Assembly: GCA_009617715.1 (NCBI GenBank)
Contig: VTFK01000050.1
Location: forward strand, 310,001-374,000
DNA: 64,000 bases
Direction: 5' to 3'
Source: Plectrocnemia conspersa
Taxonomy: Eukaryota; Arthropoda; Insecta; Trichoptera; Polycentropodidae
Positions 1 to 27,350 of the stretch are shown one piece after another. The notes beneath the pieces are model-generated. The model was not told the origin of the DNA. It ran no database searches and saw only the letters and a list, made by a program, of their open reading frames with translations. Numbering within the stretch: position 1 is the stretch's first letter; the number at the start of each line of letters is the position of its first letter. The translations under genes were made by a program, and so were the position numbers.

Positions 1-134
1 AAAATATATGAAATAGGTTACTAACGCTTTGCTCAAGCTGGGTTAAGTTTGTTTGAAAAATAATATTTTATTTATTATTATACATAATAAATACTTATTT
101 TTAGTAGATTATGTTTTTTTCTTCAGAAATTGAT

Positions 135-285
135 AATGTGAAAAGACTTATTATAAAAAAATCCAGATTTGTTTTTCCTTCATTTTCCTAATCTCACGGA
201 TGACTCGTGATAATCAATTTGAATCGAACTCAGTCGTGCATATTAAGGTTAAAAAAATATTTAAAATGAGTAAAATTATTTGATA
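135..285 (+). repeat. Dispersed repeat family A, copy 1
   Basis: Begins AATGTGAAAAGACTTAT, continues through a TTTTCCTAATCTCA core and ends around AAAATGAGTAAAATTATT. It aligns along its length with 948-1130. The core also recurs near 47730 and 61145 and, inverted, near 52101. Confidence 0.6.
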
Positions 286-394
286 TTATTATTATTTTAT
301 TAATTTATTTAGCTTACATAGATAATTTTTACATTAAACAAATTTTAATTAAACATGCATAATATACATAATATAAACATAAACAGAAAAAATA

Positions 395-840
395 AAAATG
401 CTTGGAGGGTGTTTCTTTATTACATTTAGGAAACCCGCTACATTTTTATTTTTGCGAATTGTCCCAAGATTAATATTATACAAATTCACACCTCCCTATA
501 TAATTCCCCTGGCCGTACTCATTTTCTTATACCTAAATATCCTTAAATTGTCTTTATTTCTAGTATTAAATCTATTTATTTTTTACCTTTATTATTTTCT
601 AACTTAAATATAAATACAAAACATTCATCCTCAATATTTCTTGAACATTTAACCAATCATACTTTTACAACTAGTAAATATATTTTATTTAAAATACTCT
701 CATTGCCCTATTTTGTAATTTTTGCAACATAATTTTATGTTATTTATTAAACATATCTAATATTGTTACACAATAATTAAAATGGAGCAGTATAGTATGT
801 TTTTGCGTTTATATACCTATTTTTCTACAATGTTCCTTAA
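395..840 (-). mobile_element. Decayed LINE (non-LTR) reverse-transcriptase 3' fragment
   Basis: Read on the minus strand, with several frameshifts and stops, this segment shows the order of conserved blocks typical of the C-terminal end of CR1/Jockey-like reverse transcriptases. First comes a YCSIL block, then MLQKLQNRAMRVF (around 710-745), then a DWLNVQEILRMN-like block, then TRNKDNLRIFRYKK, and finally IRKNKNVAGF followed by IKKH near 410. The frame is broken many times and the 5' part is absent, so it is a dead, 5'-truncated copy. The family assignment is from motif recognition only; the exact clade is not resolved. Confidence 0.7.
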
Positions 841-947
841 TATTTATTTTTTTATCTACAATTACTCTTAAATATTTTATATAATAAACTTTTTCTATAA
901 TAGACAACATATTTTTAGAATGAATAAACATGCATTTAGTTTAAGTC

Positions 948-1130
948 ATGTGAAAAGACTTATCATAAAAAAATATTATTTTATATCTGACAGATTATTC
1001 AGATTAGGTTTTCCTAGATTTTCTTAATCGTTCATACAAATAGTGTAATAATTAACTTAAATTGCACTATGTCATGCATATTAGGTTCAAAAAAAAACTT
1101 TAATAATGAGCTACTTTAATTTAGAGAATA
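948..1130 (+). repeat. Dispersed repeat family A, copy 2
   Basis: A direct copy of 135-285, starting CATGTGAAAAGACTTAT and containing GATTAGGTTTTCCTAG. It includes the GTCATGCATATTAGGTT segment matching GTCGTGCATATTAAGGTT in copy 1. It ends in TAATGAGCTACTTTA, which recurs exactly at about 47803. Confidence 0.6.
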
Positions 1131-1779
1131 AAACATAGGAATAAAATAAAATAAAAAATTTAAATAATAATACATAGTAGACAAATCTAGCGCATGAGAG
1201 GGGCTTATTGAAATAACCTTGATAGTATTAGGTTAATATAATATTAATATAACATTATTGAGATAAAAAAATATTTTTTTTATAAATATCTTGCCATTAA
1301 ATAATGACTTTTTTAACACTTATAATTTCATGTATTAATAATATTTGCTAATGCTACAGTAATTTTAATTGAAATTTAATACTTGATCGCTTGATCACAA
1401 TTCATATGGAATATATAATTAAAATTATCATAACATAAATTTTCCTTTTTTGTCTTCACGTTAAAGTATGGACACCTGAATAGGCAAATTACTACTCTAA
1501 AATGAATGACAGACGATATGTCGAAACGTCGTCTTGCATACATACATAAATCACATTGGACTGAAATAATTATCCACCAAATTTACATCATATTTGATTA
1601 CATCTATCAAAATTTAATAATGATTTTCGTCGTCCGATGAGGACGACGTATATAGACGGTCATTATAATAATCAAATAATTGCAATCCTTCATCGCTCCA
1701 TAACAAAAAAGGCGTATTCCGCAATGTTTCTGTCAACTGTTTTAACTGACATTAACGGTCAACCAAACTATGCCGTGCT

Positions 1780-1913
1780 CGATCGGCGTCACTAATTCGA
1801 TTAAATACTTAACTACTACCTTCTCAGCCGGTCATTGTCTCGGTCAGTCTGTCAAGTCTCCTGTCTCCTGACCGCTCGTTATCTCCCACGCCATTTGGAT
1901 TGTGTAGTCTCAG
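1780..1913 (+). promoter_or_regulatory. Candidate promoter and non-coding first exon of gene 1
   Basis: Base composition becomes less AT-rich here. An arthropod-type initiator-like TCAGTC lies at 1844-1849, and a good donor CAG|GTACTT follows at 1913/1914. A non-coding exon of about 1846-1913 could be spliced to the acceptor TTTGTTTTGCAG ending at 5475, which would give gene 1 a 5'UTR intron of about 3.6 kb. This is inference from splice-site fit only. No transcript evidence is available and no TATA box is obvious at the right spacing. Confidence 0.3.
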
Positions 1914-3594
1914 GTACTTGCCGTCGAAGCGAAAGTGAGAAAGTTTTCACTGGTCGATCGTCGCAAAATCCAATCTGGTCAGATTGAGGTCGCCTCCCAA
2001 ATAAACGCTCGGATACAGTAAACACTTGCAGCAGCGGTGCACATTTTCCATCTGATCATCAGATCTGATCTCGGGCTGGCTGACCTCGCTTTCTTCCTGC
2101 CTGAAGTTTCTAATATGCCATTTTCTAATATCGACGGAATATGCGTACGTACGTGGGTGTGTGCATAAAGTCAAGCTAGATGATTTGCATGACACGAATA
2201 ATTTTAATCGATGTGCGTAATGTGGCCTTAACGGCGGAAAAGTGACGACTTTTCATATGATTGATGTGAAAAGTCGTCTTATTCGTATACAAGAATGTAT
2301 TATGGTCGAAGAAAATTGAATAGCCAATCAAACAGATTTGATTGAAGTTTTTTTGGATTTTTGATCTAAATGATATTTAAACAGACATCAATAATACGGT
2401 ACAAGCAATGCATTTTGAAAAAAAAAATATACTATCTTCAACTTTCATTAGTTTTTAATGAATTAGCTCTTGATAAAATTGGGTAAGAATTTAAATGAAT
2501 TTTTGATCAAAATGTGTAATATAACTTTTACACTTCTAATCAAAAATATACAAATGACTCGCTGATTTCAACTTTCATTAATCTTGAATTATGTAAATCG
2601 GTAATTTTACTTTTGATAAAATTAGGTAAGATAATAAAATGACTGGGTTACTCTTTTCGACCAAACTTTTTTGAAGGATTCCCTTAAATAACCATGTTGT
2701 TTTCATATATTTGTATGTTTTGTTAAAAAACAGCTTTAAATCTGTTTTTTTTTATTTTAAATTCGTTATAAATTACTATAATAGTTAATAAAAAGGTTTA
2801 TAAAAATCAATCTAAAAATTTTATATTTGTTATTTTTCTTACAAAGTATGTTAATTGAATCTTCAAATTTTGAATAAGCATAAAAAGTTTGTACATTTAA
2901 TGTAAATTTTCATAGTCTACTAAACTAATAAACAATAAAAGTTGTATTTTAGAAATATTTGCAATTTATAAACATAATATTTTATCTCCTATGTGACGAA
3001 TTTTAAAGGTTTTCTAAAAGGGCAATACAAATAATGGATATTTAAGTAAAAAAATAACGTTTTTTAGAGATTTTTTGTAGTAAAAATAATTAGTGCATCT
3101 TTGTGGCAAAATACGTTTATCAAAAAAATGTTACCATAATCATCGAAAATAATATAATGAAGCGTTAATTACACAAATATTTTTTTATGTCATTAAAATA
3201 AACATTTTAATAAAAAATAATCAATATTATTTTACTTTTAAACTTATTTTTAGCAAAACGAAATTTTTGTAAAAGTATTGAATTTTTTTTTTTTTGTATA
3301 ATCATTTTTCTCTTTTAAATATTAGAGTTTTGAATTTAGAGTTTAAAACTTAGTAGGTGTTTTTTTTTATTGAAGTATTTTTAAACTGAATTTTTTTCAT
3401 TTCAAAAATTGATAATTAATAAACCTAAAACTACTGTCAATTTTATTAAAGATAAAAAAAGAAAAAGTAGTGAAATAGCTTTTTAAAATATGTTGCAAGT
3501 GATGAATATAGTTAAAGCATAAAATGATAAAATCGACTAAAACACAAACTTTTTAGTAAAAAACTATTAGCATCAAACAAAAACGACAATTTTG
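1914..3594. other. AT-rich non-coding stretch
   Basis: No gene seen. A 12-bp-arm perfect hairpin lies at 2244-2278 (GACGACTTTTCA / TGAAAAGTCGTC). The block to about 2230 is less AT-rich. The rest is low-complexity AT sequence with homopolymer runs. Open frames in it, for example on the minus strand at 1947-2195, show no family resemblance. Confidence 0.6.
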
Positions 3595-3990
3595 GAATTA
3601 TATAAACGATTATAACAAAATATATTCTAGTAAAAAAATAACCATAATAAAATGCGCTATAAATATTTAAAAAAAATGTGGTACTTGTTAATTATCACGG
3701 CGCAACGCTCAAAAATACGCCCATGCTGTTCAAACCCAAACCTAATCTAAACAAATGAACCATTATACCATTATATTTGTTTCGGTTAAGTTTATGCTTG
3801 AATTAAAATATGTTCATATACATTTTCATTACATCAAATAAATTTATAAACGCACAGCATAGTGGAGAGTAACAACTGGTGGTTTTTGAGCGTTGCGTTA
3901 TACTAATTAACAAGTACCACATTATTTAAAAAAAATATTGTAGCGATTTTTATTGTGGTTATTGTTGTTTCTATAATCGTTTATATAACA
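3595..3990. mobile_element. Foldback (long inverted repeat) element
   Basis: The left arm at about 3595-3718 and the right arm at about 3880-3990 are inverted copies of each other. The best-matched part is GTGGTACTTGTTAATTA…GCAACGCTCAAAAA on the left and TTTTTGAGCGTTGCG…TAATTAACAAGTACCAC on the right. Matching outer segments include TATATAAACGATTATA. The unpaired centre includes TGTTCAAACCCAAACCTAA, which recurs near 16143 and 51463 and inverted near 11550. This looks like a non-autonomous foldback transposon that spread by DNA transposition. No coding capacity is seen. Confidence 0.65.
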
Positions 3991-4295
3991 TTTTTAGTTT
4001 AAAATACTACAATTTATAAAAAATGGAATCAGCATTAAAATTTATTTTATTTAATACATAATTATTAAATTCTTGTGGCAACAAATGTCATTTCCTTAGC
4101 TAATGTAACCATAAAATAATATTAAAACTAATTAGATACAATGTCACTAAAATAACAAATACGAAAAAAATGAGACGATAGTTTTTCTAATATTAAATAT
4201 TTAGTAACATTTAAATGTAATGGTCAGTATTAATAGAAATAAATTGTCAATAAATAAATATAAGTATAAATCGCACCTTTTAATAAAAGGTGTGT

Positions 4296-4715
4296 GAATT
4301 ATTTTATGAAATATGTGCATTTAAATAAATACTTTGTTTCATAAAACGAACTATTTGTGCAATTATATAAGGTGAATCTTCGAAAAATGATTCATCGATC
4401 CGATCAATACTGATCAATACTATCTGTCTATTTTAGTCTTATTTCAGTTAAATAAATTATTTAAAAATAAAAATAAAAGCACTTGTGCTTATCTGTCAAT
4501 TTGAAGGTGCCCGTAAAGATAGGTATATAAAAAATGCCTATAAACTTAATTGTAACGGAATTATTTTGGGAGATGTGCATTAAAATAAATAATTTGTTCC
4601 ATAAAACGAATTGTTTGTGCATTTACGTAAGGTAAATCTGCGGTTTTTTTCTTTGAAAAAGGATTCATAAGATGTTCATTATAATGCAAAATAAATTCGT
4701 TTTATGGAACATTAA
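4296..4715. repeat. Direct and inverted repeat cluster
   Basis: A unit of about 100 bp at 4296-4395 (ATGTGCATTTAAATAAAT…TTCATAAAACGAA…AAGGTGAATCT) is repeated with divergence at about 4556-4670. A third piece at about 4690-4712 (AAATTCGTTTTATGGAACA) is the inverted form of the same core. No gene was found in it. Confidence 0.55.
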
Positions 4716-5475
4716 ATTTTATATATTGCTCATTTAAATTGTACTCTTGAATAGTAAATAATGCAGCAATTATCGCTATGAACTTGTCAGAGCGACAAAA
4801 TTTATGTCTTCATTACATTTATACTTTGAGCTCAAATGTACGAGGTATCAAACATATACATCAAGTTATCTTATCTTTATGGCAAAAAACCGAAAAAATC
4901 TTATAGTACAGAATATATTTTTTTTTTCAATTCATTATGCAAATATTTATTATAAAATAGTATACGAATAATAAAATTGACATTACCATCTTTAATTTAA
5001 TTCTGGTGGTATTACAATACTAGTTTGTATATTTTGCTTGCTAATTACCTAGGGATATGTGATGTAAAAATAGTTTTTAAACATATATTTGTTCTAAACA
5101 ACATACACATATTAAAATATGTTTGATAATAATTGCTTACACAACCTTTTACTGTTTGTATAATATGCCCTTGACTCATTTAATTTAAATTTTTTGTAAC
5201 CGACGATTGATATCTAGTAAAAAAATCGGCATTCAGTTTAACGTAGCATGTTTAAAAATTGACCAACATTATGATTTATTATCGAGCTATACGTGTATAA
5301 TAGTTTGTTAGTAAATCATTTTATAAATAGTAATTAAATTTTACCGTGAGGGGGTGTCACATACGACCGTTTCCATCCGACTAAATGTTGCTAACGATTT
5401 CGCAATATTTCGAGTGTTGCCATATACGGTTTCCCAATCAGCAGCGTTTTCGTAAATCGGATGTTTGTTTTGCAG
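4716..5475. other. AT-rich region upstream of gene 1 coding exon
   Basis: No gene seen to about 5340. From 5341 the sequence becomes less AT-rich and ends with a strong acceptor-like tract TTTGTTTTGCAG at 5464-5475. The minus-strand open frame at 5341-5523 overlaps the gene 1 leader and shows no family features. Confidence 0.5.
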
Positions 5476-5541
5476 TGCAACCGCCAAAATGAAACGCTTT
5501 AAGATAAAAGGGTGCGATGACAATAGTGGCGAATAACTAAA
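5476..5541 (+). promoter_or_regulatory. Gene 1 5' leader with upstream ORFs
   Basis: This probable 5'UTR follows the acceptor ending at 5475. It contains an upstream ORF at 5489-5536 (ATG in the context CCAAAATG, 15 codons, reading MKRFKIKGCDDNSGE) whose stop lies 5 nt before the main ATG. A second uORF at 5517-5540 ends 1 nt before it. Such close termination could permit reinitiation or reduce translation of the protease. That effect is inference. Confidence 0.45.
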
Positions 5542-20501
<14,960 letters not shown>

Positions 20502-21100
20502 CCGACACAAGTCGTGATCGACGACGAAATGCTTCTTTCGAAGAAACCCAAAAGTTCCAAATCCGAAGCGTTTGGAGCCGAGGAGCAGGCAGCTGCTGAG
20601 CGGAGACAATTCGGAGAACAGTGTATTTAATATATTTATTATTCGAAGCTCATGACATTCGAAGCTCATAACTGCACAAGGCGCGGAACTGCCATGCCAC
20701 GTGTGTAATTTATATTTGATAAGAAAAATGTTGAAAAATATTTAATTAAACGCAGGCGTGTTTTTATGATTGTTTAAGTTTTGTATTATTATTATTTAAT
20801 GATATATATATAAATAATTTATATGACAAGTGTGTTTTGTATTCGAATCCTAAAATATTAGAACGTTTGAGAAATGATATCACAAAACTAAATTTTGCCA
20901 TTTATGCTTTTTTGTAAGCTTAAATAATGTTACTATATAATATATTGCCAGCTTAATTCTAACGCCACAAGTTTCGTTTAATTTTATTAAATAGTCAATG
21001 TCTTATATATCGAAATTAGTAATTTTTATATAATTATTATTTTGATCGATCAGATTTTCATTATTTTACGAATAAATATCGTGACGAATAAATAAAATAA
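20502..21100 (+). terminator. Gene 1 3'UTR and candidate poly(A) signals
   Basis: Begins less AT-rich and then becomes AT-rich. A 12-bp TTCGAAGCTCAT is directly repeated around 20642-20669. AATAAA hexamers occur at about 21072 and 21088. The true cleavage site cannot be set from sequence. Confidence 0.4.
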
Positions 21101-23699
21101 AATCAAGGTAAGTCATGCTTTTATTTATTCTATGCTGTACTATTTATGTATTATATGTATTAATAACAAAGTGTTTCTCTACTTGTAAGTGCGCATTTCG
21201 TTTAAATATTTTACTTGAACAATTTATATTAAAATTACTTATATTAATAAAAAATAACAAATATTAATAAAGCAACATTTTTAAATGCTGCTTTTTAATA
21301 TCAGTTATTCTTTAAAAATAACAATTTAAAAATTATGGTAATCAACATTTGAAGTGTTGTTAAATCTTGAAAAGATAATTTTATCTAAGAACAAAAAACT
21401 ATGTTTATAGTTCAAAGTTAAAGTTATATTTAATAGTCATTGTACAGTTTTGGCATATACACGATATTTTAATTTATTATAATTACATACTATGTACTTA
21501 CTTTTCCCTGAAAAATCTGTTCTTAATGAAATATTTTTTTCTCTCAAAAAAGTATTTTTTAACTTTATATTTATATGGAAAATTTTAATAAGCAATGATA
21601 AATATATTATTTTATATGTGCTTAAAAATTTTATAAAGTATAAATAAATTATTGATATAAGTAAAAATCGATACAAAAAATAGCAAAACATTTTTAATTA
21701 AATTTTTAATAATTCTTTTATGATATAGTTGATTTTATTTAATATTTTTTTGTAGTAGACATTTTTTATTTTCAACAGTATCATTTTTGCAATAATAATC
21801 CAATATTACCAATATTTTTTGTAATTTTACAAATAACTATACGTGTCAGAAAAAGCTACAATTTTAGCTTTTTCTATTTATAAAATTCATAGTAATGATT
21901 TTAGTCACAAGGGTCAGCTTAAAGCTAATTGAAAAGTTATTTCTGATTTGACATATTTCAACATGGAAAAAAATCGATATTGCACTGTATTCTTCAAAAA
22001 TTCATTACAAATTTATTAAAAATATCACATATTATATCATATAATTCGAAAAGATACAGATATTTAGCTTTGAATCTTATGTTCTATTATATATTAGCTT
22101 AGTAATGTATGTATGTGATATTATTTACATTTTCAATTTAATTTATAAGCTTTTTGAATTTTTTAACATAATATTAACATAATAAAATTGGGTTGATTTT
22201 ATATTATATGCAACTTAGCTTCAATTACATATTTATTTCTTCAATTTTTCAGTTGTATTAAATTTTACAGTCGTTTTTAATATACTTAATTAGTGAAGAG
22301 TGAACAAATTTATTAGTTGCTTTAAAAGATTTTGTATAATATTTATTTTAACTATTTTATTATATTTATTTTTCATTATTTATAAAAAATAAATATTTTC
22401 TGTTTATTTTATAGTCAGTTAAATATTTTATAGCAATAATCAGAAGTTGAAAAAAAAATGATTTTTTTAATTGTTTTTTGCAGACATTTGAGAAAATATT
22501 TATTTTGTTATATACGTAGAAATTCGAAGAAAAACGGCATTTCCACTTGGATCGTCGGATTTAGTCTTGCCAAACAATCGCCATGAGCCATCAGGAGTTA
22601 ACTTGGGATTTTATTGTCGCAGGGTTATGCCACAGTATATGTAATATGTATGTATATACCTCTAAATATTAATTTTAGCTCTTTTATTTTATCGCATAAT
22701 AATTAAATTTTGTATTGTAAACACTTTTTTGTATAATTTGAATAGCAGGCCTGTCAAAATCGCGGCATACAATATTTTTTTTTTTCGACCCGAACAATAA
22801 AAAAAAGTCACATCTCAGATATTTTACTCAGATGATTTGCGGCCCACATAAAATTAAATCTTATATTTAACATACCTGGTGTATATGGTATACCCCAGGC
22901 ATATTAAACTAATAATATTGTTTTTACTGCTTGATGAAAATAAAATAAAATAGTTAAAAGTAAAACTAAGTTATATTAAATTTGTTGTAAATTAAATTCC
23001 TAAATAAAAAAAATATTTTCTTTTAATTTTATAGTCAGTTTACTATTTTTTTAATTATTCTTGAACCCATTTAAGAAAATATTTTTTTTACATTTTTTCA
23101 TGATCAAATGACCCTTTCTGATGTTCAATTTCATATCTACTCTGCTTAAATATTGGTCAATTAAATAATCATATTTAATAAATGGTTAAAAGTTCATAAT
23201 TTTACAATACAATAATATTATTGATTTTTAAATAAATTGATTGCCGATTTAATTTTATTATTAAAAAAAACGCCTTTTTTCAATACAAAATTAGCAATTA
23301 CATGTTTTATTATTATACTTATTTTTCTTAAATTTAAATTTATGTATAGATACTATATTTTTGCCACAAAGAAAACATAAATAATTTATAAATACAATTA
23401 TTACAGTATTAGTTTTTTTAAAGTTGTAGGGAAAAAAATATATTAATATATTCTTTTACACAAAAGTTTTCAAAACAGATGTTTTTTTAATGTTATAAAA
23501 TAATAAAAAAAATTGTTTATAAATTAAGAGACAAACAACCATAATTAAAAATATATTTTTATTAAAACTCAGCGTAAAACTTCATATTAACATCTTATCT
23601 TTATGGCAAAAATATTGTTGTTTAATGCTATTATGAAAATGAATGTCATTATATCTGTCAAGCAATTTATATATAAATATTTGTCTCCGTAACTGAATC
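21101..23699. other. AT-rich intergenic region
   Basis: No gene recognised. There is a small less AT-rich patch at about 22530-22630 and another at about 22745-22910, the latter with hAT-like phrases such as GCGGCCCACAT. These are too weak to call. The remainder is low-complexity AT. Confidence 0.6.
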
Positions 23700-24240
23700 A
23701 TTAAACCTTTAAGAAGACCCTTCAAATATGACGGACTAATCACATGACCCTCTCGATACACCTGCTACTTGCCTCTCGGTAATTTTTTCATCGTGGCCGC
23801 TTGCGATTCCAACGTAGCGGTTCGAGTACGACAGAGAGGTATTATAGCCGTGTTGGAAGGTGTCCAAGGAGGATAGTGGCAATGCAACGAGATCATAGCG
23901 GTAACAGAGGAAACGAGATGGATCTTCTTATTAGACGGCCGCATAATATGGCCGCTGACCACCGCGAGAGGATGTGATAATTATCTAGTGAGACTCCATG
24001 GAGTGCAAGAGGGACAGAACAAGTTATGATTTTATTTTGCTCATTTTCACTCGAGATATTTCTCTCTTTCTACCTCAGATATTCTCAAGTGACGGTTCAT
24101 GTTATGAAAAAATGATACGCCTAATTGACAAGATGATCAACTATTATATATACACATCTATTTTTAATAATATTATATGACAACATTGTAGTGTCAAAGC
24201 CGAAAGATCTAAGCGATATACACCGCCTCAGATCTTCTAT
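23700..24240. other. Less AT-rich intergenic island
   Basis: Clearly richer in G and C than its flanks, with a minus-strand open frame (23765-23962) lacking any recognised motif. AGATCT occurs twice with inverted symmetry at about 24206-24236. Possible cis-regulatory element or unrecognised exon. Confidence 0.3.
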
Positions 24241-25789
24241 AATTTTTTATGATAATACAACTTTAACCATAATAATGGAACATATTTTCAATTAAATAAT
24301 TATCCCTATTATATATATTTTCTAAGCGTTTTTATTTCCGTTATTTATTAATTTATTATTACCAAAAAACAATTTAAGAGAAAGTGAAAGAGCGAATATA
24401 ATTAAATTGGATTCATTATTGTTTGCGTAAGACTGACTAAAATACGTTAAACGGTTCAGTTGTCAGAAACTGATTCTTAAACATTAAAACTATATATTTC
24501 ATCACAAATTATGAGCAGTAAGATAAATAAGTATGACTCTCGATGATTGGCCAAAAGTAAATTAGTCTGACAAAATTTGAGATATGTTAAAAAAACATAT
24601 TTGTATAATAAAAAATAATAATTCGAATCACTATTATGGTTAAATAAAAACATCAAAAGTTTTTACTGTGTGCATCGAAGAAGATGAAAATACATAATAT
24701 CTCCAATTATATCATAAATACAGTCAAACATGCGAGGGTCGAATGAATAGTAATACATAAAACATAATATAAGACTCTTCTAAGGCATTTATTTAAAGTG
24801 ATATTTACAAATATGCTCCATACATACCATAGAGGTTACTGATTTTGGATTGGCATAGAAAGACATAAATCCAGTAAAACAGAGAGTTCCATCAAGTTAA
24901 TGTCGCTTTCTAAAGGCGTATACTTAATTATCTGTTCTAAGAAACGTGTACATATATTGGCTGGATTATCACTGCATGATTGTGATTGGTCAAGAAGCTT
25001 TGCAGCACTGAATACTCAAGTCTGGACTTTGATGAAGAAAGGGTAGTCACTCAGGCAGACAACTGAAGAGACCGGCAGAACAATATATTGTCATGGGTGC
25101 TCATATCCCGAGAGTGACTCCTCTCATCATCCTCTATACTGTTGCTGCCACGTCAGCTGAGGGCCTCCCATGGAGATCATCCCTGCGCCAGCTTCTCCCC
25201 CATCGCTCGAAGAAAACATCTCGCCATTTATCGTCTATCTCAATTGTAATAAAATCTAATAAAACTCTTTCTAGATTCCACTGCGTCTTACTGGCTACAA
25301 AGTCACACACCCCTATGGTTCTCAAACCTTAAAATTTTCTAATATTTTTCCTATTTTTTTATGTATTTTATATTATTTTTTTAGAATGATTTTCCATGAC
25401 TTTGTTATATTTTATAATAATGCGTCGATGTTTTTGCTGAAAAAATATATCAGATTTTCATTGATATTTTTCTCACCATATTAATATTCAAGTTTCATTA
25501 ATAAAATATACATATAATATTAAAATCATGATAGTTGTAACTTAATATTTAAAATAATCTAATAGTATTGTAATAGAAAATGCGGCGTTTTAAGTAGTGT
25601 GTGAATACGCCTTCAATCAAAAATATTGGAAGGCTTGGAAGTATCTTGGAACAATCGAGTTGGGAGTAAAATTGATAATGTATATATAGTAATTAGTTGA
25701 TAGTATGCTAAAAAATATTACAGATGTAATTAGAGCTAATAAAAATATATTTCAAGTACATAAGATATTTCATAAAAACGCATTTAGCA
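24241..25789. other. Intergenic region with one less AT-rich segment
   Basis: AT-rich except for about 24930-25335, where overlapping open frames occur on both strands (25093-25332 plus, 25134-25325 minus). I could not assign either to a family; it may be a decayed element. Nothing else is seen. Confidence 0.45.
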
Positions 25790-26470
25790 ACCTCTGTCAC
25801 TCACATACACACATCAAAGACTCAAAACCGCAGAACGACGTTATTACACGTTGCGTTTAATCGCAAGATCCAAGAATATTACCTTTTCCAAAGGGCCACT
25901 TAAGTTCTTCACGCTCGCCAAAACGCTCAATAAGGGCTATTTCGATTTTTAACGATCAGCCCGGAAGATTTACGAGTGCGTTGAACTCCTGTGCATATTA
26001 CTTAAAAAGGAAAACTCCCCCTTTATCCTGTCCCTGGATATGTGAGTCAACTTGCGAAAGAATCAAGTCAGCGGAAAGGCATGCGCAGAAGAATACGAAG
26101 AGTGGTAAAAAAGTGGTAGCAAAGTGTGGGAAAACTACGAATCCTATAATGTCGGTGGAAGTCGATGATAAAAGCAGGGGCAAGTCCGCGGGCCGCAGAA
26201 AGACCAGTCCCAGTATGACCGTGCTGCGGTCAAGGTCTATAACTCATTCGCACCGAACCCCCGCCGGTTGTTATCGCGATCGCGAATCTAAATCGAAGCA
26301 TCAGACAAAGAAGAGTATCAAATCGAAAAGAAAATCGCGATAGATAAATAGTGCCGACTCGGATAAGAACACCCAAAAATTAACGATTTTCCTGTTGTGT
26401 GATAGATGGCAATACTACATATTTTCAAAATAGATCGTTATAATTTGATTCATATTTATTGTATTTTAAG
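25790..26470 (+). other. Island with basic open frame; possible non-coding first exon of gene 2
   Basis: A distinctly less AT-rich block. A + strand open frame runs to a TAG ending at 26343. Its first ATG is MSVEVDDKSRGKSAGRRKTS at 26150, giving about 64 very Lys/Arg/Ser-rich residues with no known domain. A strong donor AAG|GTATGT lies at 26470/26471. It could be the first exon of gene 2 (whose leader exon starts with an acceptor at 39303), a separate small gene or a regulatory island. I do not assign a function. Confidence 0.35.
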
Positions 26471-27048
26471 GTATGTGTAAAATATTATTTTTTTTATAAT
26501 TTATATTTAAGCACACTTGAAAAGGCATAATTTAAAGGTTAAGCAAGTTAAATAATAATAACATTAAACTGTTTTATAGTAACAAGTTGAAAGTTAAAAT
26601 AATACAGATGATTTGTTGCTCTATTTCACATGTTTAAGAACATATTTCGCAATCATATATAGTAAAAAAATGTTATTAAATATATAAATTTTTGAATTTC
26701 TATTATTAAACAAATGTAAATAAAACAAAAGATTTTATTATGAAGAAAAAACGATTATTTAATTTAATATCTTAGATACATACATAGTTACGTAACAAAA
26801 CAGGGTTAAGCATACAATAACTCATTATTAATGTTATTTATGTTTATTTATTTATATACAATGTTTAATTATAATTATTAAGCATCGTATATATAGAAAT
26901 ATATACATTATTTTATGAGAATTGTGGGTAAAATTTATTTGTGTGTGATTAAATTTTTAGACTTGAAGACCAACTTTGATATTTTTTATCCAAAATAAGT
27001 TATAATACCACTAGAGTTAATTTCATATACACTTTGCATTTTCATAAA

Positions 27049-27350
27049 AGGACGGAATAGTGAAGTCCGTAACGTGTCAGACTAGTAACTCTGAGGTTGC
27101 AGGTTCGAGCCCCGGCAGTGGCACTCAAATTTTTATTTTTATAAAAATGCGCTATTATTAAAATAAATGGGCCCAGCTGCAGTGACATCTATTGATTATA
27201 AATGGTATAATTAATATTATAGATAATACCGATTCCCAAACTTTTTCAGTCTGGTAGTAAAAACTTACTTGTAGGTATTCATTGACTTACTCAGTTGGTA
27301 CATATTTGGGCGCTGTAACGCATTTGGCTCATGCCTGTCAATTTACAACG
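27049..27350 (+). mobile_element. tRNA-derived SINE-like element, copy 1
   Basis: Starts GGACGGAATAGTGAAGTCCGTA. It has a tRNA-like head ending in a pol III B-box-type GGTTCGAGCCCC (about 27102), then CAGTGACATCTATTGATTATAAA. Next is a hairpin-bearing body CCGATTCCCAAACTTTTTCA/GTCTGG and a tail ACTCAGTTGGTACA…CCTGTCAATTTACA. It ends in an A-rich tract. The body matches 28055-28280. Confidence 0.6.

Larger units (their letters stand above)
1..1845. other. AT-rich upstream region with repeats
   Basis: No gene was recognised here. The stretch holds a decayed LINE fragment (about 395-840), two direct copies of a dispersed repeat (135-285 and 948-1130) and, from about 1490, a slightly less AT-rich segment with short inverted repeats. 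One of these is an 8-bp-arm hairpin at 1628-1648 (CGTCGTCC, loop GATGA, GGACGACG). The remainder is homopolymer-rich AT sequence. Confidence 0.7.

Noticed and set aside
22745..22910. hAT-like fragment suggested by CAGGCCTGTC and GCGGCCCACAT
   Set aside because: The ends do not form an inverted repeat and there is no transposase block; too weak to annotate.
25134..25325. Minus-strand 63-codon frame containing DDKWRDVFFERWGRSWRR
   Set aside because: Suggestive composition but no recognisable domain, and it overlaps an equally open + frame; left as an unassigned patch.
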